A stretch of DNA of 64,000 nucleotides from a bacterium (GTDB lineage: Bacteria; Pseudomonadota; Alphaproteobacteria; Acetobacterales; Acetobacteraceae), in assembly GCA_026224825.1 (NCBI GenBank), contig JAMFRO010000022.1:372001-436000 (forward strand), given 5' to 3'. This document shows, piece by piece, positions 17,401 to 27,672 of this stretch. The first letter of the stretch is position 1. The number at the start of each line of letters is the position of its first letter. Both the position numbers and the translations under genes were made by a program. The notes under the pieces were generated by a model, which searched no databases, was not told where the DNA came from, and saw only the letters and a list, made by a program, of their open reading frames with translations.

Positions 17401-18891
17401 ATGATGGATTATGCAACGACTTTTTGTGATTATGCAGAGCTCAACAATATGGCGTGGCAGAAAACCTCCAAACATCTGGAGAGGTTTCCGCCCGCAGTTA
17501 GCCTGAAGACAATCGTCAACATCTCCACAACGCTGCAGATGGCCGGGTTATGGTGCATTTTTGCGATCGGCCTTGGCATTTTGTCTGGCGGCCATGCTCG
17601 GCTGCAGCATCTGTTTACCGGCCTGTTGCTGGCCATAGTGCTTGGCCTGTATTGGCATGCCGCAGGGTTGTTCAGCCCCGGCAGGCTGGTGGACAACCGC
17701 CGGCAGCGCCTGCCTGTTGCCGCCCTGCTCAATAGTTTTGCCGGCGCCGCGCTGGCCATTTTTATTCTCACCGGGCTGGAACACCGGCCAGGAGCCGAGA
17801 TGGCGCGTGACGGGCTGCTCGCCGGCATTGCCATTCTGCTGCTGGCAGCCAGCGCCGGCGGCGTTACCCGGGGGTTCCTGCGCCATGCCATGCGGCGCCA
17901 ACGCCTGGCTTGCGATATCATATTGGCGGGCAAGCCGACGGCCATGCACGGCTTCATCCGCCAGATGCGGGAACACCATGCCGCCGTGCATATCTGCGCG
18001 GCATTCACCCTCACCCCCACCGCTGCACCGGGAGAGATCGAGGGGGTACCGATGCGGGGTGGTATATCAGATCTGCTCAGCTATCATGCGCGTTTTCCGA
18101 AACCACGCGTGGTGATTGTGGCACCCGTGGAGATGGTATTGTCCGATGAACATCTGGCACCTCTGCGCATGCAACCTTTACATGTTCTGGCTCTTTCCGA
18201 GCCGGTTAGCGCCAGAGATTTTGCAACGCGCATCTGCGCCGCGGGCGTGCCGGGGGTGTTGCTCACCCCGGTACTCACCCCGCCATTGCGCCCGATCGAT
18301 CATCTACTCAAGGGCATATTCGACCGCCTGGCCGGGGTTGTGGCGTTCCTATTATTCGCGCCGGTGATGCTGGGCTGCGCTGTGATGATCAAGCTGACGA
18401 GCCCGGGGCCTGTGCTCTACCGCCAAAAACGCATCGGATACCGGAACAACATGTTCAATGTCTATAAATTCCGTTCGATGCATCTAACCGACTGCAACAA
18501 GATAACGCTGACACAGCGGGGCGATGCGCGGGTGTTTGCCTTCGGGCATCTGATGCGCCGGCTGAGCCTTGATGAGTTGCCGCAATTGTTCAATGTCATC
18601 CGCGGCGAAATGTCGCTGGTGGGCCCGCGGCCGCATATGCGCGAGGCCAAGGCGGGCGACCAACTCTATTATGATGTCGTACTGGACTATGCCTCACGCC
18701 ATCGGGTGAAACCCGGCATCACCGGCTGGGCGCAGGTGAATGGCTGGCGCGGGCCGACCGAAACCGACCATGCCATTCGCACCCGGGTCGAGCATGATCT
18801 CTATTACATTGAAAACTGGTCTTTCTGGCTTGACCTTAAAATCCTGTTTCGTACCGTCACCGGCGGGTTCTCTGGGAGCAATGCATTTTAG
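17401..18891 (+). CDS. Undecaprenyl-phosphate sugar phosphotransferase (exopolysaccharide initiation)
   Basis: About 496 residues, similar in layout to WcaJ/GumD/AceA proteins, which transfer glucose 1-phosphate from UDP-glucose to undecaprenyl phosphate and start repeat-unit synthesis. Several N-terminal helices are followed by a nucleotide-sugar-binding-like domain. From about residue 300 the bacterial sugar transferase domain follows, with KGIFDRLAGVVAFLLFAPVM, GPVLYRQKRIG, YKFRSMH, RLSLDELPQLFNV, GEMSLVGPRPH and PGITGWAQVNGWRG. The start at 17401 has CGGAG 5 bases upstream; ATG at 17404 is the alternative. First gene of the polysaccharide operon. Confidence 0.9.
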   Translation: MMDYATTFCDYAELNNMAWQKTSKHLERFPPAVSLKTIVNISTTLQMAGLWCIFAIGLGILSGGHARLQHLFTGLLLAIVLGLYWHAAGLFSPGRLVDNRRQRLPVAALLNSFAGAALAIFILTGLEHRPGAEMARDGLLAGIAILLLAASAGGVTRGFLRHAMRRQRLACDIILAGKPTAMHGFIRQMREHHAAVHICAAFTLTPTAAPGEIEGVPMRGGISDLLSYHARFPKPRVVIVAPVEMVLSDEHLAPLRMQPLHVLALSEPVSARDFATRICAAGVPGVLLTPVLTPPLRPIDHLLKGIFDRLAGVVAFLLFAPVMLGCAVMIKLTSPGPVLYRQKRIGYRNNMFNVYKFRSMHLTDCNKITLTQRGDARVFAFGHLMRRLSLDELPQLFNVIRGEMSLVGPRPHMREAKAGDQLYYDVVLDYASRHRVKPGITGWAQVNGWRGPTETDHAIRTRVEHDLYYIENWSFWLDLKILFRTVTGGFSGSNAF

Positions 18892-18892
18892 C

Positions 18893-19975
18893 ATGAAAAT
18901 CATTTCAATAAGGAAAATTCGAAATCTTCGGGTTACTACCGTAATGGCGATGGCGGTTGCTTTGACCGGCTGTGCGGGTAACAACAATACGCCGGTCACG
19001 GTAAAAAACGTGCCGCCGCCGACCGCCGTGGTTTCCGTGGAGACGCAGACGCTGACGCCGGATGAGATCGCCCAAGTTACCGGTGGTGCCGATAATGGTG
19101 CCTATGTGCTCGGCCCCTCCGACGTTATTTCCGTGAACGTCTATTCGCATCCCGACCTCAGCGTGCCGAATCCGCTGCAATATGGCAATTCCGGCGGTGC
19201 GCTGATTACCAGCGACGGCACCGTGCAACTACCGCTAATCGGCAATGCTGCGGTCGGTGGCCTGACCTTGCCGCAGGCGCAGCAAAAACTTCAGGTGCAA
19301 TATGCAACCTATGTCGTGAATCCCAAAGTGGCAATCGAGATTCAGGAGGCGCAAAGCTTCCGCTATTATCTGCTTGGTGCCTTCACATCGCCGGGCGTGA
19401 AATATCCGGCACATCCCCTGCATCTGCTCGATGCGCTGGCCCTGGGCGGCAGTGTCGATATCTCCGGCGCCGATCTCTATCAAGCCTATGTCGCGCAAAA
19501 CTCGGTGAAACTGCCGGTCGATCTACACGCGTTGCTGGTGAATGGCGACATGTCCCAGAATGTCACGCTGGCACCGGGAGATGCGATCGTGATTCCGACT
19601 TCGGCAAATGAGAATGCCTTCGTGTTCGGCTCTATCAGCAAGCCAGGTGCCGTGCCATTCCAATCCGGTGGGCTCTCGCTGTTGCAGGCGCTGAGCGATG
19701 CCGGGCTGGATCTCCCCTCGATGACCAACGGCAAACTGGCCCAGGTACGGGTGATCCGCAGCCAGGGGGCGACCGCGCAGTATTTTGTCGTGAATGCCGC
19801 GATGATCGAGGATGGCAAGGCAGCCCCCTTCCAGTTGCAGCCTGGCGATGTTGTGTATGTCCCGGCAAACGCAATTGGCACATGGAATCAGGCGATCTCC
19901 GCTTTGCTTCCATCTCTGCAAGCGGTGTCAGGTATTCTCAACCCCTTCGTCGATATAAAATATCTGCGGCAATAA
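18893..19975 (+). CDS. Outer-membrane polysaccharide export lipoprotein (Wza/GumB type)
   Basis: A 360-residue secreted lipoprotein. The N-terminal signal peptide ends in the lipobox LTGC with Cys at residue 27. The polysaccharide export domain begins with YVLGPSDVISVNVYSHPDLS, followed by SLBB-type repeats (FRYYLLGAFTSPG, NAFVFGSISKPG). Such proteins form the octameric channel that exports polymer across the outer membrane. The start may also be the ATG at 18881, which lies inside the previous gene; GGGAG sits between the two options at unusual distances. It is followed by the co-polymerase gene. Confidence 0.88.
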   Translation: MKIISIRKIRNLRVTTVMAMAVALTGCAGNNNTPVTVKNVPPPTAVVSVETQTLTPDEIAQVTGGADNGAYVLGPSDVISVNVYSHPDLSVPNPLQYGNSGGALITSDGTVQLPLIGNAAVGGLTLPQAQQKLQVQYATYVVNPKVAIEIQEAQSFRYYLLGAFTSPGVKYPAHPLHLLDALALGGSVDISGADLYQAYVAQNSVKLPVDLHALLVNGDMSQNVTLAPGDAIVIPTSANENAFVFGSISKPGAVPFQSGGLSLLQALSDAGLDLPSMTNGKLAQVRVIRSQGATAQYFVVNAAMIEDGKAAPFQLQPGDVVYVPANAIGTWNQAISALLPSLQAVSGILNPFVDIKYLRQ

Positions 19976-19993
19976 TGGATGAAATGGTGAATT

Positions 19994-22384
19994 ATGACGC
20001 TTGCCGCAACAGATATTGATACGCCGGTTCTGGACTCTTTTGAGATTGGCGAGATTGGTTCCGCCGTTCTACGGCGCTGGCGCTTCATCGCCGCTATGGC
20101 GGGAATTGGCCTGGTGCTGGCGCTGTATTTTGTGATGACGGCTTCGCCGAAATTCACCGTCAGCGGCTCGATGTATCTCGGCGACCGTGCCGCGGGAGGA
20201 GGCGACGCCGATGGAAATTTTCTGACGGCCTATCAGGATTCCAACACTGTGAACACGCTGGTCAGCCTGCTGCAGTCCCGCGCCTTGGTGGAGAAGGCGA
20301 TATTGGAAACCGGGCTCAATGCCAGCGTAACGCCGATGCATGCCCCCAGCCTGCCCTATTGGCGTTGGAAATATCAATATGGAAGAGCAATTGAAGCATT
20401 TGCGCCGGCGCAGGGTGCGCTCGTGGCTCTGGATGCGGTCATCTCCGATCCTGGCAGTGCCAGATTCAATGCCGTTATCACGTTTAACGACAATGACCAT
20501 TTTACCGCGACGACCCAGGGAAGTTTTTGGCATCCAGCAAATATCCTGTTCACCGGCACCTTGGGTCAGCCGATTTCCGAATCCGGTATCAGCATGGTTT
20601 TGAAATCCGCGAATGATGTGATGCCGCCGGCAGCCGGCAGCCGCTACATGCTTTCCGTCGCCCCGGCCAAGGCTGTGGCAGACCAGGTACTGGGCGGCGC
20701 GCTCACGGCAAATGCCGGGGCCGGCATTGCAGACCCGACCCAGGTCGCGAATTTGCGGTTGCTTTGGCAGAACCCATATCAGGGCGCGGCATTTCTCAAT
20801 CAGTTGATGCAAGATTTCATTGCGATGCAATTATCCTGGAATACGGAAGCAGCCTCCAACACCGAAGCATTCGTGACCAGCGAGCTGAGCAAGGTGCAGA
20901 CGCAGATGCAGGGCGCCGACAAGGCGCTGGCGGATTATCAGGCCAAAACGGGAATCCTCGATGTATCGGGCTCGTCCCAGGCGCTGATCAACCAGCTCTC
21001 GCAGTATGAGATGCAGCGGACGTCCCTACTGCTGAAACAGCAGGCATTAACACAGGTGCTCGCCGCAATCCATGACGACCATAGCTCCGATCCATATCTG
21101 ATCAGCGAGATCGACGACCCGGTACTGACCACACTCGCCAATTCACTGGCGACGGCACAAACCCAACTCAGTGCGCAAAGCGTGACTTTGACCGGTGCGG
21201 CACCGGAGGTACAGACATTGCAAGAATCGGTCTCAAGCCTGCGACGCTCGGTATATGCGCTGCTTTCCAACGATCAGAAGATCGCAACACAGAGCCTGAA
21301 GAATATCAATAATGTGATCGCCCAGGCGCAGACAACGCAGCAGACAATGCCGGCAGAATCTCTGCAGGTAAATGCGCTGACACGGGCGAGCGATGTGTCC
21401 GGCCGGCTATATGTCATGCTGATGCAGAAAGAAGAGGAGGCCGAGGTTTCGAAGGCGGCGACGATCGTTGCCAGCCGTGTCATAAGCCCGGCGGAAGTGC
21501 CTCTTGCGGCAACCACACCCAAGGCGACGGTGACGATGCTTGGCGGTATTTTGTTCGGACTGTTGCTGGGTGTGTCTTCTGTATTGGCGCGCCGGGCTTT
21601 CTCCGGCCGGTTTCAGAGCTACGAAGAAGTCCGCCGCTTCGCCCCGGCTGAGATCTTCGGCATGGTACCATTGGTGCCGCAGATGGAGCGTGCAGCACCA
21701 CGTCTCGGCCATGACAAGCAGACGCCATTTTGCGAGTCCATCCGCATGCTGCGTAGCAGCCTCTACCAAAATTATGGTGGCCCGGGGGCGAAAATTATTA
21801 ACATCACATCGGCAACGGTTGGTGATGGTAAATCCACCGTTGCGGTCAATCTTGCCCGCATGCTAGCCGAGGATGGCAAACGCACGGTGCTGGTGGATGC
21901 AGATTTGCACCAGGGAAGGTTGCATGAATTTCTCGGTTTGCCGCAGGCGCCCGGGATAAGCGATTATGTTATGGGTCGCACTGCTATGCAGCACCATGTG
22001 CCTGGAGAGCGATTTGTCCTGATCTCTTGCGGTACCGCTTCGGCCAACGCATCAGAGCTGGTGAACATGCCGCGGCTGGACGAATTGTTTGAAAAATTGC
22101 GGGAAAAATTCGACTATATCATTACCGACTGCCCTCCCCTCCCCGTGGTGGCCGATACGCTGGCATTGGCTCGCTTTGCCGATATCGTGCTTTCCGTTGT
22201 CTATATAGACAGAACATCGCGGCACAATTTCGCGCTGCATCTGAGTGCGCTGCGCGCGCGCCACCGCCCGCATGGGGTGATTGTGAACGGTGTGGCCAAT
22301 GCAAACACCATATATGGCTATGCGCATAGCCGGCGTGGAAACCTTCTGACGCGCGCACGGCAGATTGTGGCGTCGGCATTATGA
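19994..22384 (+). CDS. Polysaccharide co-polymerase with tyrosine-kinase domain (Wzc/GumC type)
   Basis: A 796-residue inner-membrane protein. Helix 1 is near residues 32-50, followed by a large periplasmic Wzz domain with coiled-coil segments, helix 2 near 510-530 and a cytoplasmic BY-kinase domain. Walker A is SATVGDGKST at about 605-615, Walker A' is VLVDADL and Walker B is IITDCPP. The C-terminus ends soon after IYGYAHSRRG, with only two nearby tyrosines instead of the usual tyrosine cluster, so autophosphorylation may be limited. It controls chain length and couples polymerisation to export. It overlaps the next gene by four bases. Confidence 0.9.
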   Translation: MTLAATDIDTPVLDSFEIGEIGSAVLRRWRFIAAMAGIGLVLALYFVMTASPKFTVSGSMYLGDRAAGGGDADGNFLTAYQDSNTVNTLVSLLQSRALVEKAILETGLNASVTPMHAPSLPYWRWKYQYGRAIEAFAPAQGALVALDAVISDPGSARFNAVITFNDNDHFTATTQGSFWHPANILFTGTLGQPISESGISMVLKSANDVMPPAAGSRYMLSVAPAKAVADQVLGGALTANAGAGIADPTQVANLRLLWQNPYQGAAFLNQLMQDFIAMQLSWNTEAASNTEAFVTSELSKVQTQMQGADKALADYQAKTGILDVSGSSQALINQLSQYEMQRTSLLLKQQALTQVLAAIHDDHSSDPYLISEIDDPVLTTLANSLATAQTQLSAQSVTLTGAAPEVQTLQESVSSLRRSVYALLSNDQKIATQSLKNINNVIAQAQTTQQTMPAESLQVNALTRASDVSGRLYVMLMQKEEEAEVSKAATIVASRVISPAEVPLAATTPKATVTMLGGILFGLLLGVSSVLARRAFSGRFQSYEEVRRFAPAEIFGMVPLVPQMERAAPRLGHDKQTPFCESIRMLRSSLYQNYGGPGAKIINITSATVGDGKSTVAVNLARMLAEDGKRTVLVDADLHQGRLHEFLGLPQAPGISDYVMGRTAMQHHVPGERFVLISCGTASANASELVNMPRLDELFEKLREKFDYIITDCPPLPVVADTLALARFADIVLSVVYIDRTSRHNFALHLSALRARHRPHGVIVNGVANANTIYGYAHSRRGNLLTRARQIVASAL

Positions 22385-23451
22385 ATCCGCCACTCGGCGT
22401 GCCCCCGATCTTTGTGAATGGACGATTTCTCACGCAGCCGATGACCGGGGTACAGCGCGTGGCGCATGAGGTGACGGAGGCCTTACGTACACGATATGGC
22501 AGCCGGCTCAGCGTTCTGGGCCCGGCACGGGGGGCGGTTCCAGATGCTGCGCGTGCGACGCGTGTAGGTCGCAATGCCGGGCAGTTTTGGGAACAGATCG
22601 ACTTGCCACGCCATGCGCGCAGCGGAATTTTGCTCAATCTCGGCAATACCGCACCGCTGGCCCATCGGCGGCAACTGGTGATGATCCATGACGCCGGCAT
22701 TTTTTCAACACCAGAGGCCTATTCAAGGAAATTTCGTGCCTGGTATCGCTTTCTACAGGGGGTTCTGGGGCGCAATGGCACAGGCATCGTAACCGTTTCG
22801 GAATTTTCAAAGAGCGAGTTAGTACGAAATCTGAATCTGGAACCGGCAAATGTTCATGTGGTCCGTCCCGGCACAGATCATATGGCACGGTTGGCTGCCG
22901 ACAAGGAAATTCTGACGCGCTATGGGCTGAGGCAGGATGGTTTCGTACTGGTTGTCGGCACGCTGGCCGTGCATAAAAATCTCGCCGCGTTGAATGTTCT
23001 GGCCGAGGCATTGGCCGCACGCAGCATGCCATTCGCCATTACCGGCACGGCCGGGGGAGCGGCGTTCAGTGCCAAAGGACCAGCGCGTCTGCCGACGCCG
23101 GCTCTGTATCTGGGGCGCGTGACGGATGAGCAGTTGAAGGCACTTTATGAAAATGCGGCATGCTTCATTATGCCTTCTTTGTACGAAGGGTTTGGCCTGC
23201 CTGCGGTTGAGGCGATGATGTGCGGCTGCCCGGTCATTGCTGCCGATATTCCCGCATTGCGGGAAACCTGTGGAAATGCCGCATTATTCTGCAACCCGCG
23301 CGCGCCGGAGGACATCGCACAGGTGACGTTGGCGTTATTGGATAACGCACCATTGCGCGCGCAAATGCGCGAACTGGCATCGCGACATAGCTCAGGAATG
23401 ACGTGGCAGAGATCTGCTGATACGCTCGCCAATATCATCGCCGGGCTTTAG
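22381..23451 (+). CDS. Glycosyltransferase, GT4 family
   Basis: A 356-residue GT-B glycosyltransferase. The N-terminal part carries FVNGRFLTQPMTGVQRVAHE, typical of family 4 transferases acting on lipid-linked oligosaccharides. The C-terminal nucleotide-sugar domain has VGTLAVHKNL and the ExxxxxxxE region PSLYEGFGLPAVEAMMCGCPV. It probably adds one sugar to the repeat unit on the cytoplasmic face. It starts within the stop codon of the co-polymerase gene, so the two are coupled. Confidence 0.88.
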   Translation: MNPPLGVPPIFVNGRFLTQPMTGVQRVAHEVTEALRTRYGSRLSVLGPARGAVPDAARATRVGRNAGQFWEQIDLPRHARSGILLNLGNTAPLAHRRQLVMIHDAGIFSTPEAYSRKFRAWYRFLQGVLGRNGTGIVTVSEFSKSELVRNLNLEPANVHVVRPGTDHMARLAADKEILTRYGLRQDGFVLVVGTLAVHKNLAALNVLAEALAARSMPFAITGTAGGAAFSAKGPARLPTPALYLGRVTDEQLKALYENAACFIMPSLYEGFGLPAVEAMMCGCPVIAADIPALRETCGNAALFCNPRAPEDIAQVTLALLDNAPLRAQMRELASRHSSGMTWQRSADTLANIIAGL

Positions 23452-23465
23452 GGGAAGAGGGTGTG

Positions 23466-24350
23466 ATGGAAGAGGGCGAAATGGATATTGCGGTGATCAT
23501 TGCTTCGACCGGCCGCGCGGCCGAGATCGAGGATTTGATCACCTGCCTGGCCCGGCAGACCAAGGCCCCGAGCGCGGTGATATTATCCGTTGCCAGTGTC
23601 GCGGATGTGCCAGACAACTTGCCGCCCTGGGTTGAAATTCTCATCGGCGAGAAGGGGCTGACCAAGCAGCGTAACCGTGGGTTGGAAGCGGTTCTGCATC
23701 GCAGCGATGTCATTTTATTCTATGATGATGACTTCATCCCCGATCAATTTTCCCTCGCTGGGATCGAGAATCTTTTTACACGGTATCCGCATATCGTCAG
23801 TGCGACAGGGGCCGTGCTGGCAGATGGGGTGAAATCCGGGGGGATCGGATTTGCCGCCGGCTTCGCGCTGGTGCGTGAGCATGAAGCAGTACCACCGCAA
23901 GCGCTGGTGGTTGATGAAATTCTCTGGGCCTATGGCTGCAACATGGCATTTCGTACCAGCGCGGTGCAGGATCTACGGTTCGATGAAAATCTTATCCTGC
24001 ATGGTTGGCAAGAGGACATGGATTACGTGGCACGAATTGCCAAGCGCGGTACGGTGGTGAAGACGAATGCGTTTCACGGCGTGCATCGCGGCGTGAACAA
24101 GGGGCGCAGTTCCGGCGTGCCGCTTGGCTTCGCGCAAATCGTGAATCCAGCCTATCTCGTACGCAAAGGTGCCATGACGTATCAGAAGGCGGCGACACTG
24201 ATGCTCCGAAATTTCCTGGCAAATCATGGCAAGCTTTTCCGCCCGGAACCGTTCATCGACAGGCGCGGACGGGCCTTGGGCAATTGGCGGGGCGTGCTGC
24301 ATTTACTGAGCGGGCGCGCCGACCCCAAAGACGTATTGAGGATGCTTTGA
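23466..24350 (+). CDS. Glycosyltransferase, GT2 family
   Basis: About 294 residues with a GT-A fold. AVIIASTGRAAEIEDLITCL starts the nucleotide-binding domain and LFYDDDFIPDQ carries the metal-binding DxD. WQEDMDYVARIAKRG is the acceptor-side motif with the ED catalytic pair. The ATG at 23466 has AAGAGGG upstream, but the ATG at 23481 also has AGAGGG and is plausible. It belongs to the polysaccharide operon and probably adds a sugar to the repeat unit. Confidence 0.85.
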   Translation: MEEGEMDIAVIIASTGRAAEIEDLITCLARQTKAPSAVILSVASVADVPDNLPPWVEILIGEKGLTKQRNRGLEAVLHRSDVILFYDDDFIPDQFSLAGIENLFTRYPHIVSATGAVLADGVKSGGIGFAAGFALVREHEAVPPQALVVDEILWAYGCNMAFRTSAVQDLRFDENLILHGWQEDMDYVARIAKRGTVVKTNAFHGVHRGVNKGRSSGVPLGFAQIVNPAYLVRKGAMTYQKAATLMLRNFLANHGKLFRPEPFIDRRGRALGNWRGVLHLLSGRADPKDVLRML

Positions 24351-24369
24351 CGCGGTTGAACTACATATC

Positions 24370-25794
24370 ATGACGATACCCGTGCTTCTCGTGTGGCTGG
24401 CAATTCTCGGGACACTCGCGATGCGGCGAGACATGATGTTGTTTTTGTTCAATGGCAGCATTGCGTTTGGCGGCATGACATTATTACCGACCGGGCTGAC
24501 CGGCGGGCTGAATCTACCGGCGCAAACCGTATGCGCGTTGGTGCTGATCGGGATGTGTTTGTTCGACCCACCCATACGGGCGCGCATCGCACTCTGGGCG
24601 CTGGATATTCAGAAGCTTGGGCTGCTGGCGTTATTCGGCGTGTTTGCTGCATTCAGCGCAATGATATTACCCAGGCTGTTTGCTGGAACCATCCAGGTTT
24701 ATTCACTGAACGCTGCCGGTACCGAGAGCCTGCTCTATCCGAGCTCCGCTAATTTCTCGCAGACAGTTTATATTTTTGTGTCCATAGGCATGGTCTTTGC
24801 CATTGCCGCCTGCGCATCGCAGGCGGGGTTCTTGCAGCGCTACCTGAATTCAGTGGCAGTGGCTGGAATCATGCTTGTGCTCTCGGGCCTTGTTGACTTC
24901 GCATTTGGCGTGGCCGGGCACGAGGATCTGCTCGCCGGTTTCCATAATGCCAGCTATAATCTTCTTGACAATGAAATGATCGCCGGCACCAAGCGCATTG
25001 TTGGCTTCATGCCGGAAGCCTCGGTATATGGCCAGGCTTGTTGCTCCATCCTAAGTTTTCTGCTGTTCAACCATTCACTCTACACACGCCGGATGCGACG
25101 CCTGGTGCTGCCCATGGTGATCATCCTGCTGATCATTCTGGCCGTTGAATCGACGGCATCGACCGGCTATCTTGGACTATTCGCGATCGGTAGCATTCAG
25201 GCCTTGCGTTTATTCGCACGCATAAATTTCGTACGCTGGACCGGTGGCCGGCGGTTTGGTTTAACGCAATATTTTCTCGGCGGGTTTATGCTCATTTCAT
25301 TCCTCATTATTGCTGTGCCTGCAAGCTGGTGGGCACATTTGCAGATTCTGCTTAATCTTATGCTATTCCAAAAAACCGCAACCAGTTCGTATCTTGAGCG
25401 TTCGTCCTGGACACAGGCCGGTTGGAATGCATTTTATGCGACTCACGGCATTGGCGCCGGCATCGGCTCCGTTCGCACATCAAACTGGTTTGTTAATCTG
25501 GCAGCCAGCACGGGGGTTGTCGGTGTACTCTTGTTTTCACTGTTCGTGCTGCGCGCTGTCATGCCGGCCAAACGGGAGATTGCCGAGCCGCTGCGCCGGC
25601 TGCAGCGTGGTACAATTCTCTCGCTTATTCCTGCGGCTCTGATGATCGCCGCATCTGGCACGACACCGGATCCGGGCGTGTGGATCATGTCACTATTCGG
25701 CATATTATATGGCATTAAGTTCAGCCCACATCTGGTCAGCGCCACTGTACCGCGCGCCACCATGCCTTTGGTGCGGGAGGGTGCTGCTACATGA
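24370..25794 (+). CDS. Polysaccharide polymerase, Wzy/O-antigen-ligase-like membrane protein
   Basis: A 474-residue protein with about 11-12 hydrophobic helices and a large loop between late helices (about 315-365), the layout of Wzy polymerases and WaaL ligases. THGIGAGIGSVRTSNW lies after the large loop, where this superfamily has a conserved G-rich motif. Next to a Wzc-type protein and a Wzx-type flippase, polymerase is the most likely role. The sequence is poorly conserved in such proteins, so this rests mainly on topology and context. Its stop overlaps the next start (ATGA). Confidence 0.78.
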   Translation: MTIPVLLVWLAILGTLAMRRDMMLFLFNGSIAFGGMTLLPTGLTGGLNLPAQTVCALVLIGMCLFDPPIRARIALWALDIQKLGLLALFGVFAAFSAMILPRLFAGTIQVYSLNAAGTESLLYPSSANFSQTVYIFVSIGMVFAIAACASQAGFLQRYLNSVAVAGIMLVLSGLVDFAFGVAGHEDLLAGFHNASYNLLDNEMIAGTKRIVGFMPEASVYGQACCSILSFLLFNHSLYTRRMRRLVLPMVIILLIILAVESTASTGYLGLFAIGSIQALRLFARINFVRWTGGRRFGLTQYFLGGFMLISFLIIAVPASWWAHLQILLNLMLFQKTATSSYLERSSWTQAGWNAFYATHGIGAGIGSVRTSNWFVNLAASTGVVGVLLFSLFVLRAVMPAKREIAEPLRRLQRGTILSLIPAALMIAASGTTPDPGVWIMSLFGILYGIKFSPHLVSATVPRATMPLVREGAAT

Positions 25795-26798
25795 ATGACA
25801 AGCCCTTGCCTCTGATTTCAGTGATCATCGCCGCATATAATGCAGCCACCTATATTGCTACCTCAATACAATCTGTACTACGGCAAAGCCATACAAGACT
25901 CGAGGTTATCGTTATCGACGACGGCTCCAAGGATGCCACCGCCGAGATTGTCCGCACATTCGCGCAGCAGGATGAGCGGGTGGTGTTACTCACCGGCCAC
26001 GCCAATGAGGGTGTCTCCGCTGCACGAAACCGCGGGCTGACGTACGCGCGTGGCGACTGGGTGGCTATCCTCGATGCCGATGATTTATTTCATGAAAATC
26101 GCCTCGAATTGCTGCTCACTTTTGCGGCCACTCATGTGCTGGACGTGGCAGCGGATAATCTGGAAATGCGCAATTTTGGGACAGGTGCACCGCGTGGCAA
26201 GGCATTTCCAGATGCATGGATGGACCCCACAACTGACATCACCATCGTGGATTTTCTGGAACGGGATCTGCCCGGCATGTTCGTGCGCGAACTTGGCTTC
26301 ATCAAACCAATCATCCGTGCAGAATTTTTACGCGCACATGGCATAAGTTACGATCCGTCGATCTGGGCGGGAGAGGATTTTCTGTTGTATCTTGATTGCC
26401 TGAAAGCCGGCGCACGCTTTCGACTTATGACGGATGCATTGTATATCTATCATTTGCGGGAAGGCTCGGCATCGTCGGGGCGAAATGCGAGTCTGGAATT
26501 GCAGCGCGGCAATGCACTCCTGCTTGAGAGGCTGGCACCTTCCGACCCGGCCATACGGGATCTGCTGCTGCTGCGACGGATGCTAATCTATTATGAGTTA
26601 TTCAATTGGCGGCTTAAGAGCCGCGATATGGTGAAGGCAGCGGCTGCGGCTTCGCAGTTACCTGTCTGGTTTCTGTGCAGCAAGCTTTCCACCGCCCTGC
26701 TGCGGCGGTTGGGCGTGGTGGCCGGCAATCCGTCATTACGGGCATTGCAACGGTTACGCCAACGCCGTGCCAGTAGCGCTATGAATGTTCCAACGTAG
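25791..26798 (+). CDS. Glycosyltransferase, GT2 family
   Basis: A 335-residue GT-A transferase. Diagnostic segments are PLISVIIAAYNAATYI, VIVIDDGSKDATAEIV, AARNRGLTYARGDWVAILDADDL (with DAD as the metal-binding motif) and WAGEDFLLYLDCLKAG, where the ED pair is the likely base. It is coupled to the polymerase gene by a four-base overlap and its end overlaps the convergent glycosyltransferase by 20 bases. The sugar is not predictable from sequence alone. Confidence 0.88.
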   Translation: MNDKPLPLISVIIAAYNAATYIATSIQSVLRQSHTRLEVIVIDDGSKDATAEIVRTFAQQDERVVLLTGHANEGVSAARNRGLTYARGDWVAILDADDLFHENRLELLLTFAATHVLDVAADNLEMRNFGTGAPRGKAFPDAWMDPTTDITIVDFLERDLPGMFVRELGFIKPIIRAEFLRAHGISYDPSIWAGEDFLLYLDCLKAGARFRLMTDALYIYHLREGSASSGRNASLELQRGNALLLERLAPSDPAIRDLLLLRRMLIYYELFNWRLKSRDMVKAAAAASQLPVWFLCSKLSTALLRRLGVVAGNPSLRALQRLRQRRASSAMNVPT

Positions 26799-27672
26799 GC
26801 GTCCCGCCGGCGGCTAACGAAGCAGGTGGCGTATGGGGGTTTGCAAGTAGACCATGCAGGCGCCCATGCAGGGTTTTCAGGTAGTAATGAGCGGCCAGCC
26901 ATCGCGCCTGAAATATGGCCAACAGCATGCCGCCAAGCGGACGAACAAGATAACGCAGGATCGTTATTTTCGGAATGACTTCCATATGTTTGCGCAAAAC
27001 ACGGCCAAATCCCGTGCCGTAAATATGGGCACGTTGTACTGCCAGTGGTGTCAGCGCTTTGTCAGGATGGATAACATAAAGATCGAAATCGTAGAACAAC
27101 AGGGCACCTGCACGCTTAAGCCTAATGGCGAGATCCACACCTTCAGCCGAACCAAAACGCGCGCCAACACCCAGCTCCTCATCGAAGCGCAGCACCGGCG
27201 GCAGCGTCGCACGATGGAAGAACATGTTGAACTCGATGATGCTCGTCCAGATATTTCTGTAATCGGGTACGCCGCTGTGCGTCGCCCAGCGGCCGGAGCC
27301 AAGCGCCCCACCCGGTGCGCGGGCGGGGCCGGTGAGCAGACCAAGTGCCGGGGCTGCGATAAAATGCTGGTCTACCCGTGGAAGAAGCGCGTCGGGGTAG
27401 AGGCAATCATCATCGGGGAATGCAAGTATCTCGCCTTGTGCCTCGGCGATTCCGAGGTTGCGCGCATGCGAGCTGTTGGCGATCGACGAACGCAGCCAGT
27501 GAATGGAAAAATCCTTCGTATAGGACGAAATAACTGGCTGCAGCCTGTCATCTTCGTTCTGGTCGACGATGATCACCTCAAAATCCGTCATGTTCTGGCG
27601 TTTCAGGGAGTCAAGGAAAGCACCGAGTTCCGTGGTTCTACCTTTGGTCGCGACGATCAGGGAAAAGCGCAT
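26779..27672 (-). CDS. Glycosyltransferase, GT2 family
   Basis: About 297 residues, read against the surrounding polysaccharide genes. MRFSLIVATKGRTTELGAFL starts the GT-A domain; VIIVDQNEDD and FPDDDCLYPDALL carry the nucleotide- and metal-binding acidic residues. The ATG at 27672 is chosen because GGAG lies 6 bases upstream; a TTG at 27693 is less likely. Two hydrophobic stretches near the C-terminus may anchor it to the membrane. The last 20 bases overlap the plus-strand GT2 gene. Confidence 0.85.
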   Translation of the reverse strand: MRFSLIVATKGRTTELGAFLDSLKRQNMTDFEVIIVDQNEDDRLQPVISSYTKDFSIHWLRSSIANSSHARNLGIAEAQGEILAFPDDDCLYPDALLPRVDQHFIAAPALGLLTGPARAPGGALGSGRWATHSGVPDYRNIWTSIIEFNMFFHRATLPPVLRFDEELGVGARFGSAEGVDLAIRLKRAGALLFYDFDLYVIHPDKALTPLAVQRAHIYGTGFGRVLRKHMEVIPKITILRYLVRPLGGMLLAIFQARWLAAHYYLKTLHGRLHGLLANPHTPPASLAAGGTPTLEHS